This document shows, in pieces, positions 46,950-58,851 of a stretch of 64,000 bases of DNA (within the stretch, counting starts at the first letter, position 1; the number at the start of each line of letters is the position of its first letter). Below the pieces are notes generated by a model. That model did not search any database and was not told the origin of the DNA. It saw only the letters and a list, made by a program, of their open reading frames with translations. The translations under genes and the position numbers were made by a program. Origin of the DNA: Myrica gale (Eukaryota; Streptophyta; Magnoliopsida; Fagales; Myricaceae); assembly GCA_963930655.1 (NCBI GenBank), contig OZ005608.1, forward strand, positions 13,516,001 through 13,580,000. Direction: 5' to 3'.

Positions 46950-47227
46950 AACATCTTTTTTACCGCCCCCGAGAAGATTTTCGTGCGGAAAAAATATTTA
47001 TCTGAACGGGATTAGATTTCCGCCGGTATTTGGAAACACTCCACTTTTCCGGTGCGAAAAACGAAGACGAAAACTACATGACGAAATTTTGATTTTTCAA
47101 AAACTCGGATATTTTTTTGTCGCAATTCGGCGCGAAAAACCTCTTTCAGCGACGTTGAATACCCGTGAATGGATGTATTTCCCCTGTGAGAGGGATCCAT
47201 ATAAGAAATCATTGCAACAACCATAAC

Positions 47228-47289
47228 GGGTGCGATCATACCAGCACTAATGCACCGGATCCCATCAGAACTCCGCAGGGTTGCACCCC
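47228..47289 (+). pseudogene. truncated 5S rRNA gene
   Basis: Class A spacer upstream. Confidence 0.95.
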
Positions 47290-47567
47290 AACATCTTTTT
47301 TCCCGCCCCCGAGAAGATTTTCGTGCGGAAAAAATATTTATCTGAACGGGATTAGATTTCCGCCGGTATTTGAAAACACTCCACTTTTCCGGTGCGAAAA
47401 ACGAAGACGAAAACTACATGACGAAATTTTGATTTTTCAAAAACTCCGATATTTTTTTGTAGCAATTCGGCGCGAAAAACCTCTTTCAGCGACGTTGAAT
47501 ACCCGTGAATGGATGTATTTCCCCTGTGAGAGGGATCCATATAAGAAATCATTGCAACAACCATAAC

Positions 47568-47686
47568 GGGTGCGATCATACCAGCACTAATGCACCGGAT
47601 CCCATCAGAACTCCGCAGTTAAGCGTGCTTGGGCGAGAGTAGTACTAGGATGGGTGACCTCCTGGGAAGTCCTCGTGTTGCACCCC
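47568..47686 (+). rRNA. 5S rRNA: 5S rRNA, complete
   Basis: Consensus; class B spacer upstream. Confidence 0.97.
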
Positions 47687-47964
47687 AACATCTTTTTTCC
47701 CGCCCCCGAGAAGATTTTCGTGCGGAAAAAATATTTATCTGAACGGGATTAGATTTCCGCCGGTATTTGAAAACACTCCACTTTTCCGGTGCGAAAAACG
47801 AAGACGAAAACTACATGACGAAATTTTGATTTTTCAAAAACTCGGATATTTTTTTGTCGCAATTCGGCGCGAAAAACCTCTTTCAGCGACGTTGAATACC
47901 CGTGAATGGATGTATTTCCCCTGTGAGAGGGATCCATATAAGAAATCATTGCAACAACCATAAC

Positions 47965-48083
47965 GGGTGCGATCATACCAGCACTAATGCACCGGATCCC
48001 ATCAGAACTCCGCAGTTAAGCGTGCTTGGGCGAGAGTAGTACTAGGATGGGTGACCTCCTGGGAAGTCCTCGTGTTGTACCCC
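47965..48083 (+). rRNA. 5S rRNA: 5S rRNA, complete, C114T only
   Basis: C114T at 48078 without C46T, separating the two linked changes. Class A spacer upstream. Confidence 0.95.
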
Positions 48084-48361
48084 AACATCTTTTTTACCGC
48101 CCCCGAGAAGATTTTCGTGCGGAAAAAATATTTATCTGAACGGGATTAGATTTCCGCCGGTATTTGGAAACACTCCACTTTTCCGGTGCGAAAAACGAAG
48201 ACGAAAACTACATGAGGAAATTTTGATTTTTCAAAAACTCGGATATTTTTTTGTCGCAATTCGGCGCGAAAAACCTCTTTCAGCGACGTTGAATACCCGT
48301 GAATGGATGTATTTCCCCTGTGAGAGGGATCCATATAAGAAATCATTGCAACAACCATAAC

Positions 48362-48423
48362 GGGTGCGATCATACCAGCACTAATGCACCGGATCCCATC
48401 AGAACTCCGCAGGGTTGCACCCC
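48362..48423 (+). pseudogene. truncated 5S rRNA gene
   Basis: Class A spacer with a private C to G (atgaggaa). Confidence 0.95.
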
Positions 48424-48701
48424 AACATCTTTTTTCCCGCCCCCGAGAAGATTTTCGTGCGGAAAAAATATTTATCTGAACGGGATTAGATTTCCGCCGG
48501 TATTTGAAAACACTCCACTTTTCCGGTGCGAAAAACGAAGACGAAAACTACATGACGAAATTTTGATTTTTCAAAAACTCCGATATTTTTTTGTCGCAAT
48601 TCGGCGCGAAAAACCTCTTTCAGCGACGTTGAATACCCGTGAATGGATGTATTTCCCCTGTGAGAGGGATCCATATAAGAAATCATTGCAACAACCATAA
48701 C

Positions 48702-48763
48702 GGGTGCGATCATACCAGCACTAATGCACCGGATCCCATCAGAACTCCGCAGGGTTGCACCCC
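48702..48763 (+). pseudogene. truncated 5S rRNA gene
   Basis: Mixed spacer M2 upstream. Confidence 0.95.
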
Positions 48764-49042
48764 AACATCTTTTTTCCCGCCCCCGAGAAGATTTTCGTGC
48801 GGAAAAAATATTTATCTGAACGGGATTAGATTTCCGCCGGTATTTGAAAACACTCCACTTTTCCGGTGCGAAAAACGAAGACGAAAACTACATGACGAAA
48901 TTTTGATTTTTCAAAAACTCCGATTTTTTTTTTGTAGCAATTCGGCGCGAAAAACCTCTTTCAGCGACGTTGAATACCCGTGAATGGATGTATTTCCCCT
49001 GTGAGAGGGATCCATATAAGAAATCATTGCAACAACCATAAC

Positions 49043-49161
49043 GGGTGCTATCATACCAGCACTAATGCACCGGATCCCATCAGAACTCCGCAGTTAAGCG
49101 TGCTTGGGCAAGAGTAGTACTAGGATGGGTGACCTCCTGGGAAGTCCTCGTGTTGCACCCC
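49043..49161 (+). rRNA. 5S rRNA: 5S rRNA, complete, G7T/G68A variant
   Basis: G7T at 49049, G68A at 49110; B* spacer with T10 upstream. Confidence 0.94.
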
Positions 49162-49439
49162 AACATCTTTTTTCCCGCCCCCGAGAAGATTTTCGTGCGG
49201 AAAAAATATTTATCTGAACGGGATTAGATTTCCGCCGGTATTTGGAAACACTCCACTTTTCCGGTGCGAAAAAAGAAGACGAAAACTACATGACGAAATT
49301 TTGATTTTTCAAAAACTCGGATATTTTTTTGTCGCAATTCGGCGCGAAAAACCTCTTTCAGCGACGTTGAATACCCGTGAATGGATGTATTTCCCCTGTG
49401 AGAGGGATCCATATAAGAAATCATTGCAACAACCATAAC

Positions 49440-49558
49440 GGGTGCGATCATACCAGCACTAATGCACCGGATCCCATCAGAACTCCGCAGTTAAGCGTGC
49501 TTGGGCGAGAGTAGTACTAGGATGGGTGACCTCCTGGGAAGTCCTCGTGTTGCACCCC
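49440..49558 (+). rRNA. 5S rRNA: 5S rRNA, complete
   Basis: Consensus; class A' spacer upstream. Confidence 0.97.
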
Positions 49559-49836
49559 AACATCTTTTTTCCCGCCCCCGAGAAGATTTTCGTGCGGAAA
49601 AAATATTTATCTGAACGGGATTAGATTTCCGCCGGTATTTGGAAACACTCCACTTTTCCGGTGCGAAAAACGAAGACGAAAACTACATGACGAAATTTTG
49701 ATTTTTCAAAAACTCGGATATTTTTTTGTCGCAATTCGGCGCGAAAAACCTCTTTCAGCGACGTTGAATACCCGTGAATGGATGTATTTCCCCTGTGAGA
49801 GGGATCCATATAAGAAATCATTGCAACAACCATAAC

Positions 49837-49955
49837 GGGTGCGATCATACCAGCACTAATGCACCGGATCCCATCAGAACTCCGCAGTTAAGCGTGCTTG
49901 GGCGAGAGTAGTACTAGGATGGGTGACCTCCTGGGAAGTCCTCGTGTTGCACCCC
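49837..49955 (+). rRNA. 5S rRNA: 5S rRNA, complete
   Basis: Consensus; class A spacer upstream. Third full copy in a row. Confidence 0.97.
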
Positions 49956-50233
49956 AACATCTTTTTTCCCGCCCCCGAGAAGATTTTCGTGCGGAAAAAA
50001 TATTTATCTGAACGGGATTAGATTTCCGCCGGTATTTGGAAACACTCCACTTTTCCGGTGCGAAAAACGAAGACGAAAACTACATGACGAAATTTTGATT
50101 TTTCAAAAACTCGGATATTTTTTTGTCGTAATTCGGCGCGAAAAACCTCTTTCAGCGACGTTGAATACCCGTGAATGGATGTATTTCCCCTGTGAGAGGG
50201 ATCCATATAAGAAATCATTGCAACAACCATAAC

Positions 50234-50295
50234 GGGTGCGATCATACCAGCACTAATGCACCGGATCCCATCAGAACTCCGCAGGGTTGCACCCC
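50234..50295 (+). pseudogene. truncated 5S rRNA gene
   Basis: Class A spacer with a private C to T at 50129. Confidence 0.95.
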
Positions 50296-50573
50296 AACAT
50301 CTTTTTTCCCGCCCCCGAGAAGATTTTCGTGCGGAAAAAATATTTATCTGAACGGGATTAGATTTCCGCCGGTATTTGAAAACACTCCACTTTTCCGGTG
50401 CGAAAAACGAAGACGAAAACTACATGACGAAATTTTGATTTTTCAAAAACTCCGATATTTTTTTGTAGCAATTCGGCGCGAAAAACCTCTTTCAGCGACG
50501 TTGAATACCCGTGAATGGATGTATTTCCCCTGTGAGAGGGATCCATATAAGAAATCATTGCAACAACCATAAC

Positions 50574-50692
50574 GGGTGCGATCATACCAGCACTAATGCA
50601 CCGGATCCCATCAGAACTCCGCAGTTAAGCGTGCTTGGGCGAGAGTAGTACTAGGATGGGTGACCTCCTGGGAAGTCCTCGTGTTGCACCCC
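50574..50692 (+). rRNA. 5S rRNA: 5S rRNA, complete
   Basis: Consensus; class B spacer upstream. Confidence 0.97.
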
Positions 50693-50970
50693 AACATCTT
50701 TTTTCCCGCCCCCGAGAAGATTTTCGTGCGGAAAAAATATTTATCTGAACGGGATTAGATTTCCGCCGGTATTTGAAAACACTCCACTTTTCCGGTGCGA
50801 AAAACGAAGACGAAAACTACATGACGAAATTTTGATTTTTCAAAAACTCGGATATTTTTTTGTCGCAATTCGGCTCGAAAAACCTCTTTCAGCGACGTTG
50901 AATACCCGTGAATGGATGTATTTCCCCTGTGAGAGGGATCCATATAAGAAATCATTGCAACAGACATAAC

Positions 50971-51089
50971 GGGTGCGATCATACCAGCACTAATGCACCG
51001 GATCCCATCAGAACTCCGCAGTTAAGCGTGCTTGGGCGAGAGTAGTACTAGGATGGGTGACCTCCTGGGAAGTCCTCGTGTTGCACCCC
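50971..51089 (+). rRNA. 5S rRNA: 5S rRNA, complete
   Basis: Consensus gene. Class A spacer with ggctcgaa, and promoter with GA for AC at -9/-8. Confidence 0.97.
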
Positions 51090-51367
51090 AACATCTTTTT
51101 TCCCGCCCCCGAGAAGATTTTCGTGCGGAAAAAATATTTATCTGAACGGGATTAGATTTCCGCCGGTATTTGGAAACAGTCCACTTTTCCGGTGCGAAAA
51201 AAGAAGACGAAAACTACATGACGAAATTTTGATTTTTCAAAAACTCGGATATTTTTTTGTCGCAATTCGGCGCGAAAAACCTCTTTCAGCGACGTTGAAT
51301 ACCCGTGAATGGATGTATTTCCCCTGTGAGAGGGATCCATATAAGAAATCATTGCAACAACCATAAC

Positions 51368-51429
51368 GGGTGCGATCATACCAGCACTAATGCACCGGAT
51401 CCCATCAGAACTCCGCAGGGTTGCACCCC
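51368..51429 (+). pseudogene. truncated 5S rRNA gene
   Basis: Class A' spacer with the acagtcc marker. Confidence 0.95.
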
Positions 51430-51707
51430 AACATCTTTTTTCCCGCCCCCGAGAAGATTTTCGTGCGGAAAAAATATTTATCTGAACGGGATTAGATTTC
51501 CGCCGGTATTTGAAAACACTCCACTTTTCCGGTGCGAAAAACGAAGACGAAAACTACATGACGAAATTTTGATTTTTCAAAAACTCCGATATTTTTTTGT
51601 AGCAATTCGGCGCGAAAAACCTCTTTCAGCGACGTTGAATACCCGTGAATGGATGTATTTCCCCTGTGAGAGGGATCCATATAAGAAATCATTGCAACAA
51701 CCACAAC

Positions 51708-51826
51708 GGGTGCGATCATACCAGCACTAATGCACCGGATCCCATCAGAACTCCGCAGTTAAGCGTGCTTGGGCGAGAGTAGTACTAGGATGGGTGACCT
51801 CCTGGGAAGTCCTCGTGTTGCACCCC
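51708..51826 (+). rRNA. 5S rRNA: 5S rRNA, complete
   Basis: Consensus gene. Class B spacer, C for T at -4. Confidence 0.97.
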
Positions 51827-52104
51827 AACATCTTTTTTCCCGCCCCCGAGAAGATTTTCGTGCGGAAAAAATATTTATCTGAACGGGATTAGATTTCCGC
51901 CGGTATTTGAAAACACTCCACTTTTCCGGTGCGAAAAACGAAGACGAAAACTACATGACGAAATTTTGATTTTTCAAAAACTCGGATATTTTTTTGTCGC
52001 AATTCGGCTCGAAAAACCTCTTTCAGCGACGTTGAATACCCGTGAATGGATGTATTTCCCCTGTGAGAGGGATCCATATAAGAAATCATTGCAACAGACA
52101 TAAC

Positions 52105-52223
52105 GGGTGCGATCATACCAGCACTAATGCACCGGATCCCATCAGAACTCCGCAGTTAAGCGTGCTTGGGCGAGAGTAGTACTAGGATGGGTGACCTCCT
52201 GGGAAGTCCTCGTGTTGCACCCC
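52105..52223 (+). rRNA. 5S rRNA: 5S rRNA, complete
   Basis: Repeat copy 2, equivalent of 50971. Confidence 0.97.
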
Positions 52224-52501
52224 AACATCTTTTTTCCCGCCCCCGAGAAGATTTTCGTGCGGAAAAAATATTTATCTGAACGGGATTAGATTTCCGCCGG
52301 TATTTGGAAACAGTCCACTTTTCCGGTGCGAAAAAAGAAGACGAAAACTACATGACGAAATTTTGATTTTTCAAAAACTCGGATATTTTTTTGTCGCAAT
52401 TCGGCGCGAAAAACCTCTTTCAGCGACGTTGAATACCCGTGAATGGATGTATTTCCCCTGTGAGAGGGATCCATATAAGAAATCATTGCAACAACCATAA
52501 C

Positions 52502-52563
52502 GGGTGCGATCATACCAGCACTAATGCACCGGATCCCATCAGAACTCCGCAGGGTTGCACCCC
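52502..52563 (+). pseudogene. truncated 5S rRNA gene
   Basis: Repeat copy 2, equivalent of 51368. Confidence 0.95.
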
Positions 52564-52841
52564 AACATCTTTTTTCCCGCCCCCGAGAAGATTTTCGTGC
52601 GGAAAAAATATTTATCTGAACGGGATTAGATTTCCGCCGGTATTTGAAAACACTCCACTTTTCCGGTGCGAAAAACGAAGACGAAAACTACATGACGAAA
52701 TTTTGATTTTTCAAAAACTCCGATATTTTTTTGTAGCAATTCGGCGCGAAAAACCTCTTTCAGCGACGTTGAATACCCGTGAATGGATGTATTTCCCCTG
52801 TGAGAGGGATCCATATAAGAAATCATTGCAACAACCACAAC

Positions 52842-52960
52842 GGGTGCGATCATACCAGCACTAATGCACCGGATCCCATCAGAACTCCGCAGTTAAGCGT
52901 GCTTGGGCGAGAGTAGTACTAGGATGGGTGACCTCCTGGGAAGTCCTCGTGTTGCACCCC
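52842..52960 (+). rRNA. 5S rRNA: 5S rRNA, complete
   Basis: Repeat copy 2, equivalent of 51708. Confidence 0.97.
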
Positions 52961-53238
52961 AACATCTTTTTTCCCGCCCCCGAGAAGATTTTCGTGCGGA
53001 AAAAATATTTATCTGAACGGGATTAGATTTCCGCCGGTATTTGAAAACACTCCACTTTTCCGGTGCGAAAAACGAAGACGAAAACTACATGACGAAATTT
53101 TGATTTTTCAAAAACTCGGATATTTTTTTGTCGCAATTCGGCTCGAAAAACCTCTTTCAGCGACGTTGAATACCCGTGAATGGATGTATTTCCCCTGTGA
53201 GAGGGATCCATATAAGAAATCATTGCAACAGACATAAC

Positions 53239-53357
53239 GGGTGCGATCATACCAGCACTAATGCACCGGATCCCATCAGAACTCCGCAGTTAAGCGTGCT
53301 TGGGCGAGAGTAGTACTAGGATGGGTGACCTCCTGGGAAGTCCTCGTGTTGCACCCC
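53239..53357 (+). rRNA. 5S rRNA: 5S rRNA, complete
   Basis: Repeat copy 3, equivalent of 50971. Confidence 0.97.
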
Positions 53358-53635
53358 AACATCTTTTTTCCCGCCCCCGAGAAGATTTTCGTGCGGAAAA
53401 AATATTTATCTGAACGGGATTAGATTTCCGCCGGTATTTGGAAACAGTCCACTTTTCCGGTGCGAAAAAAGAAGACGAAAACTACATGACGAAATTTTGA
53501 TTTTTCAAAAACTCGGATATTTTTTTGTCGCAATTCGGCGCGAAAAACCTCTTTCAGCGACGTTGAATACCCGTGAATGGATGTATTTCCCCTGTGAGAG
53601 GGATCCATATAAGAAATCATTGCAACAACCATAAC

Positions 53636-53697
53636 GGGTGCGATCATACCAGCACTAATGCACCGGATCCCATCAGAACTCCGCAGGGTTGCACCCC
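53636..53697 (+). pseudogene. truncated 5S rRNA gene
   Basis: Repeat copy 3, equivalent of 51368. Confidence 0.95.
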
Positions 53698-53975
53698 AAC
53701 ATCTTTTTTCCCGCCCCCGAGAAGATTTTCGTGCGGAAAAAATATTTATCTGAACGGGATTAGATTTCCGCCGGTATTTGAAAACACTCCACTTTTCCGG
53801 TGCGAAAAACGAAGACGAAAACTACATGACGAAATTTTGATTTTTCAAAAACTCCGATATTTTTTTGTAGCAATTCGGCGCGAAAAACCTCTTTCAGCGA
53901 CGTTGAATACCCGTGAATGGATGTATTTCCCCTGTGAGAGGGATCCATATAAGAAATCATTGCAACAACCACAAC

Positions 53976-54094
53976 GGGTGCGATCATACCAGCACTAATG
54001 CACCGGATCCCATCAGAACTCCGCAGTTAAGCGTGCTTGGGCGAGAGTAGTACTAGGATGGGTGACCTCCTGGGAAGTCCTCGTGTTGCACCCC
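53976..54094 (+). rRNA. 5S rRNA: 5S rRNA, complete
   Basis: Repeat copy 3, equivalent of 51708. Confidence 0.97.
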
Positions 54095-54372
54095 AACATC
54101 TTTTTTCCCGCCCCCGAGAAGATTTTCGTGCGGAAAAAATATTTATCTGAACGGGATTAGATTTCCGCCGGTATTTGAAAACACTCCACTTTTCCGGTGC
54201 GAAAAACGAAGACGAAAACTACATGACGAAATTTTGATTTTTCAAAAACTCGGATATTTTTTTGTCGCAATTCGGCTCGAAAAACCTCTTTCAGCGACGT
54301 TGAATACCCGTGAATGGATGTATTTCCCCTGTGAGAGGGATCCATATAAGAAATCATTGCAACAGACATAAC

Positions 54373-54491
54373 GGGTGCGATCATACCAGCACTAATGCAC
54401 CGGATCCCATCAGAACTCCGCAGTTAAGCGTGCTTGGGCGAGAGTAGTACTAGGATGGGTGACCTCCTGGGAAGTCCTCGTGTTGCACCCC
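54373..54491 (+). rRNA. 5S rRNA: 5S rRNA, complete
   Basis: Repeat copy 4, equivalent of 50971. Confidence 0.97.
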
Positions 54492-54769
54492 AACATCTTT
54501 TTTCCCGCCCCCGAGAAGATTTTCGTGCGGAAAAAATATTTATCTGAACGGGATTAGATTTCCGCCGGTATTTGGAAACAGTCCACTTTTCCGGTGCGAA
54601 AAAAGAAGACGAAAACTACATGACGAAATTTTGATTTTTCAAAAACTCGGATATTTTTTTGTCGCAATTCGGCGCGAAAAACCTCTTTCAGCGACGTTGA
54701 ATACCCGTGAATGGATGTATTTCCCCTGTGAGAGGGATCCATATAAGAAATCATTGCAACAACCATAAC

Positions 54770-54831
54770 GGGTGCGATCATACCAGCACTAATGCACCGG
54801 ATCCCATCAGAACTCCGCAGGGTTGCACCCC
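54770..54831 (+). pseudogene. truncated 5S rRNA gene
   Basis: Repeat copy 4, equivalent of 51368. Confidence 0.95.
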
Positions 54832-55109
54832 AACATCTTTTTTCCCGCCCCCGAGAAGATTTTCGTGCGGAAAAAATATTTATCTGAACGGGATTAGATT
54901 TCCGCCGGTATTTGAAAACACTCCACTTTTCCGGTGCGAAAAACGAAGACGAAAACTACATGACGAAATTTTGATTTTTCAAAAACTCCGATATTTTTTT
55001 GTAGCAATTCGGCGCGAAAAACCTCTTTCAGCGACGTTGAATACCCGTGAATGGATGTATTTCCCCTGTGAGAGGGATCCATATAAGAAATCATTGCAAC
55101 AACCACAAC

Positions 55110-55228
55110 GGGTGCGATCATACCAGCACTAATGCACCGGATCCCATCAGAACTCCGCAGTTAAGCGTGCTTGGGCGAGAGTAGTACTAGGATGGGTGAC
55201 CTCCTGGGAAGTCCTCGTGTTGCACCCC
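55110..55228 (+). rRNA. 5S rRNA: 5S rRNA, complete
   Basis: Repeat copy 4, equivalent of 51708. Confidence 0.97.
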
Positions 55229-55506
55229 AACATCTTTTTTCCCGCCCCCGAGAAGATTTTCGTGCGGAAAAAATATTTATCTGAACGGGATTAGATTTCC
55301 GCCGGTATTTGAAAACACTCCACTTTTCCGGTGCGAAAAACGAAGACGAAAACTACATGACGAAATTTTGATTTTTCAAAAACTCGGATATTTTTTTGTC
55401 GCAATTCGGCGCGAAAAACCTCTTTCAGCGACGTTGAATACCCGTGAATGGATGTATTTCCCCTGTGAGAGGGATCCATATAAGAAATCATTGCAACAAC
55501 CATAAC

Positions 55507-55625
55507 GGGTGTGATCATACCAGCACTAATGCACCGGATCCCATCAGAACTCCGCAGTTAAGCGTGCTTGGGCGAGAGTAGTACTAGGATGGGTGACCTC
55601 CTGGGAAGTCCTCGTGTTGTACCCC
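55507..55625 (+). rRNA. 5S rRNA: 5S rRNA, complete, C6T/C114T variant
   Basis: C6T at 55512 and C114T at 55620, both in helix I; adjacent G-C pairs 5-114 and 6-113 become G-U and U-G. No C46T. Class A spacer upstream. Confidence 0.95.
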
Positions 55626-55903
55626 AACATCTTTTTTACCGCCCCCGAGAAGATTTTCGTGCGGAAAAAATATTTATCTGAACGGGATTAGATTTCCGCC
55701 GGTATTTGGAAACACTCCACTTTTCCGGTGCGAAAAACGAAGACGAAAACTACATGACGAAATTTTGATTTTTCAAAAACTCGGATATTTTTTTGTCGCA
55801 ATTCGGCGCGAAAAACCTCTTTCAGCGACGTTGAATACCCGTGAATGGATGTATTTCCCCTGTGAGAGGGATCCATATAAGAAATCATTGCAACAACCAT
55901 AAC

Positions 55904-55965
55904 GGGTGCGATCATACCAGCACTAATGCACCGGATCCCATCAGAACTCCGCAGGGTTGCACCCC
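55904..55965 (+). pseudogene. truncated 5S rRNA gene
   Basis: Class A spacer upstream. Confidence 0.95.
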
Positions 55966-56243
55966 AACATCTTTTTTCCCGCCCCCGAGAAGATTTTCGT
56001 GCGGAAAAAATATTTATCTGAACGGGATTAGATTTCCGCCGGTATTTGAAAACACTCCACTTTTCCGGTGCGAAAATCGAAGACGAAAACTACATGACGA
56101 AATTTTGATTTTTCAAAAACTCCGATATTTTTTTGTAGCAATTCGGCGCGAAAAACCTCTTTCAGCGACGTTGAATACCCGTGAATGGATGTATTTCCCC
56201 TGTGAGAGGGATCCATATAAGAAATCATTGCAACAACCATAAC

Positions 56244-56362
56244 GGGTGCGATCATACCAGCACTAATGCACCGGATCCCATCAGAACTCCGCAGTTAAGC
56301 GTGCTTGGGCGAGAGTAGTACTAGGATGGGTGACCTCCTGGGAAGTCCTCGTGTTGCACCCC
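56244..56362 (+). rRNA. 5S rRNA: 5S rRNA, complete
   Basis: Consensus gene; class B spacer with a private A to T (gaaaatcgaag). Confidence 0.97.
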
Positions 56363-56640
56363 AACATCTTTTTTCCCGCCCCCGAGAAGATTTTCGTGCG
56401 GAAAAAATATTTATCTGAACGGGATTAGATTTCCGCCGGTATTTGGAAACACTCCACTTTTCCGGTGCGAAAAACGAAGACGAAAACTACATGACGAAAT
56501 TTTGATTTTTCAAAAACTCGGATATTTTTTTGTCGCAATTCGGCGCGAAAAACCTCTTTCAGCGACGTTGAATACCCGTGAATGGATGTATTTCCCCTGT
56601 GAGAGGGATCCATATAAGAAATCATTGCAACAACCATAAC

Positions 56641-56702
56641 GGGTGCGATCATACCAGCACTAATGCACCGGATCCCATCAGAACTCCGCAGGGTTGCACC
56701 CC
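56641..56702 (+). pseudogene. truncated 5S rRNA gene
   Basis: Class A spacer upstream. Confidence 0.95.
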
Positions 56703-56980
56703 AACATCTTTTTTCCCGCCCCCGAGAAGATTTTCGTGCGGAAAAAATATTTATCTGAACGGGATTAGATTTCCGCCGGTATTTGGAAACACTCCACTTT
56801 TCCGGTGCGAAAAAAGAAGACGAAAACTACATGACGAAATTTTGATTTTTCAAAAACTCGGATATTTTTTTGTCGCAATTCGGCGCGAAAAACCTCTTTC
56901 AGCGACGTTGAATACCCGTGAATGGATGTATTTCCCCTGTGAGAGGGATCCATATAAGAAATCATTGCAACAACCATAAC

Positions 56981-57099
56981 GGGTGCGATCATACCAGCAC
57001 TAATGCACCGGATCCCATCAGAACTCCGCAGTTAAGCGTGCTTGGGCGAGAGTAGTACTAGGATGGGTGACCTCCTGGGAAGTCCTCGTGTTGCACCCC
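56981..57099 (+). rRNA. 5S rRNA: 5S rRNA, complete
   Basis: Consensus; class A' spacer upstream. Confidence 0.97.
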
Positions 57100-57377
57100 A
57101 ACATCTTTTTTACCGCCCCCGAGAAGATTTTCGTGCGGAAAAAATATTTATCTGAACGGGATTAGATTTCCGCCGGTATTTGGAAACACTCCACTTTTCC
57201 GGTGCGAAAAACGAAGACGAAAACTACATGACGAAATTTTGATTTTTCAAAAACTCTTATATTTTTTTGTCGCAATTCGGCGCGAAAAACCTCTTTCAGC
57301 GACGTTGAATACCCGTGAATGGATGTATTTCCCCTGTGAGAGGGATCCATATAAGAAATCATTGCAACAACCATAAC

Positions 57378-57439
57378 GGGTGCGATCATACCAGCACTAA
57401 TGCACCGGATCCCATCAGAACTCCGCAGGGTTGCACCCC
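57378..57439 (+). pseudogene. truncated 5S rRNA gene
   Basis: Class A spacer with a private double change (ctcttat for ctcggat). Confidence 0.95.
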
Positions 57440-57717
57440 AACATCTTTTTTCCCGCCCCCGAGAAGATTTTCGTGCGGAAAAAATATTTATCTGAACGGG
57501 ATTAGATTTCCGCCGGTATTTGAAAACACTCCACTTTTCCGGTGCGAAAAACGAAGACGAAAACTACATGACGAAATTTTGATTTTTCAAAAACTCGGAT
57601 ATTTTTTTGTCGCAATTCGGCGCGAAAAACCTCTTTCAGCGACGTTGAATACCCGTGAATGGATGTATTTCCCCTGTGAGAGGGATCCATATAAGAAATC
57701 ATTGCAACAACCATAAC

Positions 57718-57836
57718 GGGTGCGATCATACCAGCACTAATGCACCGGATCCCATCAGAACTCCGCAGTTAAGCGTGCTTGGGCGAGAGTAGTACTAGGA
57801 TGGGTGACCTCCTGGGAAGTCCTCGTGTTGCACCCC
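57718..57836 (+). rRNA. 5S rRNA: 5S rRNA, complete
   Basis: Consensus; class A spacer after a truncated gene, as at 3966. Confidence 0.97.
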
Positions 57837-58114
57837 AACATCTTTTTTACCGCCCCCGAGAAGATTTTCGTGCGGAAAAAATATTTATCTGAACGGGATT
57901 AGATTTCCGCCGGTATTTGGAAACACTCCACTTTTCCGGTGCGAAAAACGAAGACGAAAACTACATGACGAAATTTTGATTTTTCAAAAACTCGGATATT
58001 TTTTTGTCGCAATTCGGCGCGAAAAACCTCTTTCAGCGACGTTGAATACCCGTGAATGGATGTATTTCCCCTGTGAGAGGGATCCATATAAGAAATCATT
58101 GCAACAACCATAAC

Positions 58115-58233
58115 GGGTGCGATCATACCAGCACTAATGCACCGGATCCCATCAGAACTCCGCAGTTAAGCGTGCTTGGGCGAGAGTAGTACTAGGATGG
58201 GTGACCTCCTGGGAAGTCCTCGTGTTGCACCCC
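58115..58233 (+). rRNA. 5S rRNA: 5S rRNA, complete
   Basis: Consensus; class A spacer upstream. Confidence 0.97.
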
Positions 58234-58511
58234 AACATCTTTTTTACCGCCCCCGAGAAGATTTTCGTGCGGAAAAAATATTTATCTGAACGGGATTAGA
58301 TTTCCGCCGGTATTTGGAAACACTCCACTTTTCCGGTGCGAAAAACGAAGACGAAAACTACATGACGAAATTTTGATTTTTCAAAAACTCGGATATTTTT
58401 TTGTCGCAATTCGGCGCGAAAAACCTCTTTCAGCGACGTTGAATACCCGTGAATGGATGTATTTCCCCTGTGAGAGGGATCCATATAAGAAATCATTGCA
58501 ACAACCATAAC

Positions 58512-58573
58512 GGGTGCGATCATACCAGCACTAATGCACCGGATCCCATCAGAACTCCGCAGGGTTGCACCCC
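58512..58573 (+). pseudogene. truncated 5S rRNA gene
   Basis: Class A spacer upstream. Confidence 0.95.
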
Positions 58574-58851
58574 AACATCTTTTTTCCCGCCCCCGAGAAG
58601 ATTTTCGTGCGGAAAAAATATTTATCTGAACGGGATTAGATTTCCGCCGGTATTTGAAAACACTCCACTTTTCCGGTGCGAAAAACGAAGACGAAAACTA
58701 CATGACGAAATTTTGATTTTTCAAAAACTCCGATATTTTTTTGTAGCAATTCGGCGCGAAAAACCTCTTTCAGCGACGTTGAATACCCGTGAATGGATGT
58801 ATTTCCCCTGTGAGAGGGATCCATATAAGAAATCATTGCAACAACCATAAC

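Larger units (their letters stand above)
48424..49836 (+). repeat. segmental duplication, copy 2 (partner 45078-46490)
   Basis: Same markers as copy 1 at +3346. Beyond it the arrays differ: a full gene at 49837 against a truncated one at 46491. Confidence 0.88.
50693..55228 (+). repeat. 1134-bp higher-order repeat, four apparently perfect copies
   Basis: Copies begin at 50693, 51827, 52961 and 54095. Each is full, truncated, full with spacers A, A', B. Three sets of private markers recur in every copy: ggctcgaa plus cagacataac before the first gene, acagtccac before the second, and ccacaacggg before the third. I saw no difference among the four. Confidence 0.94.
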
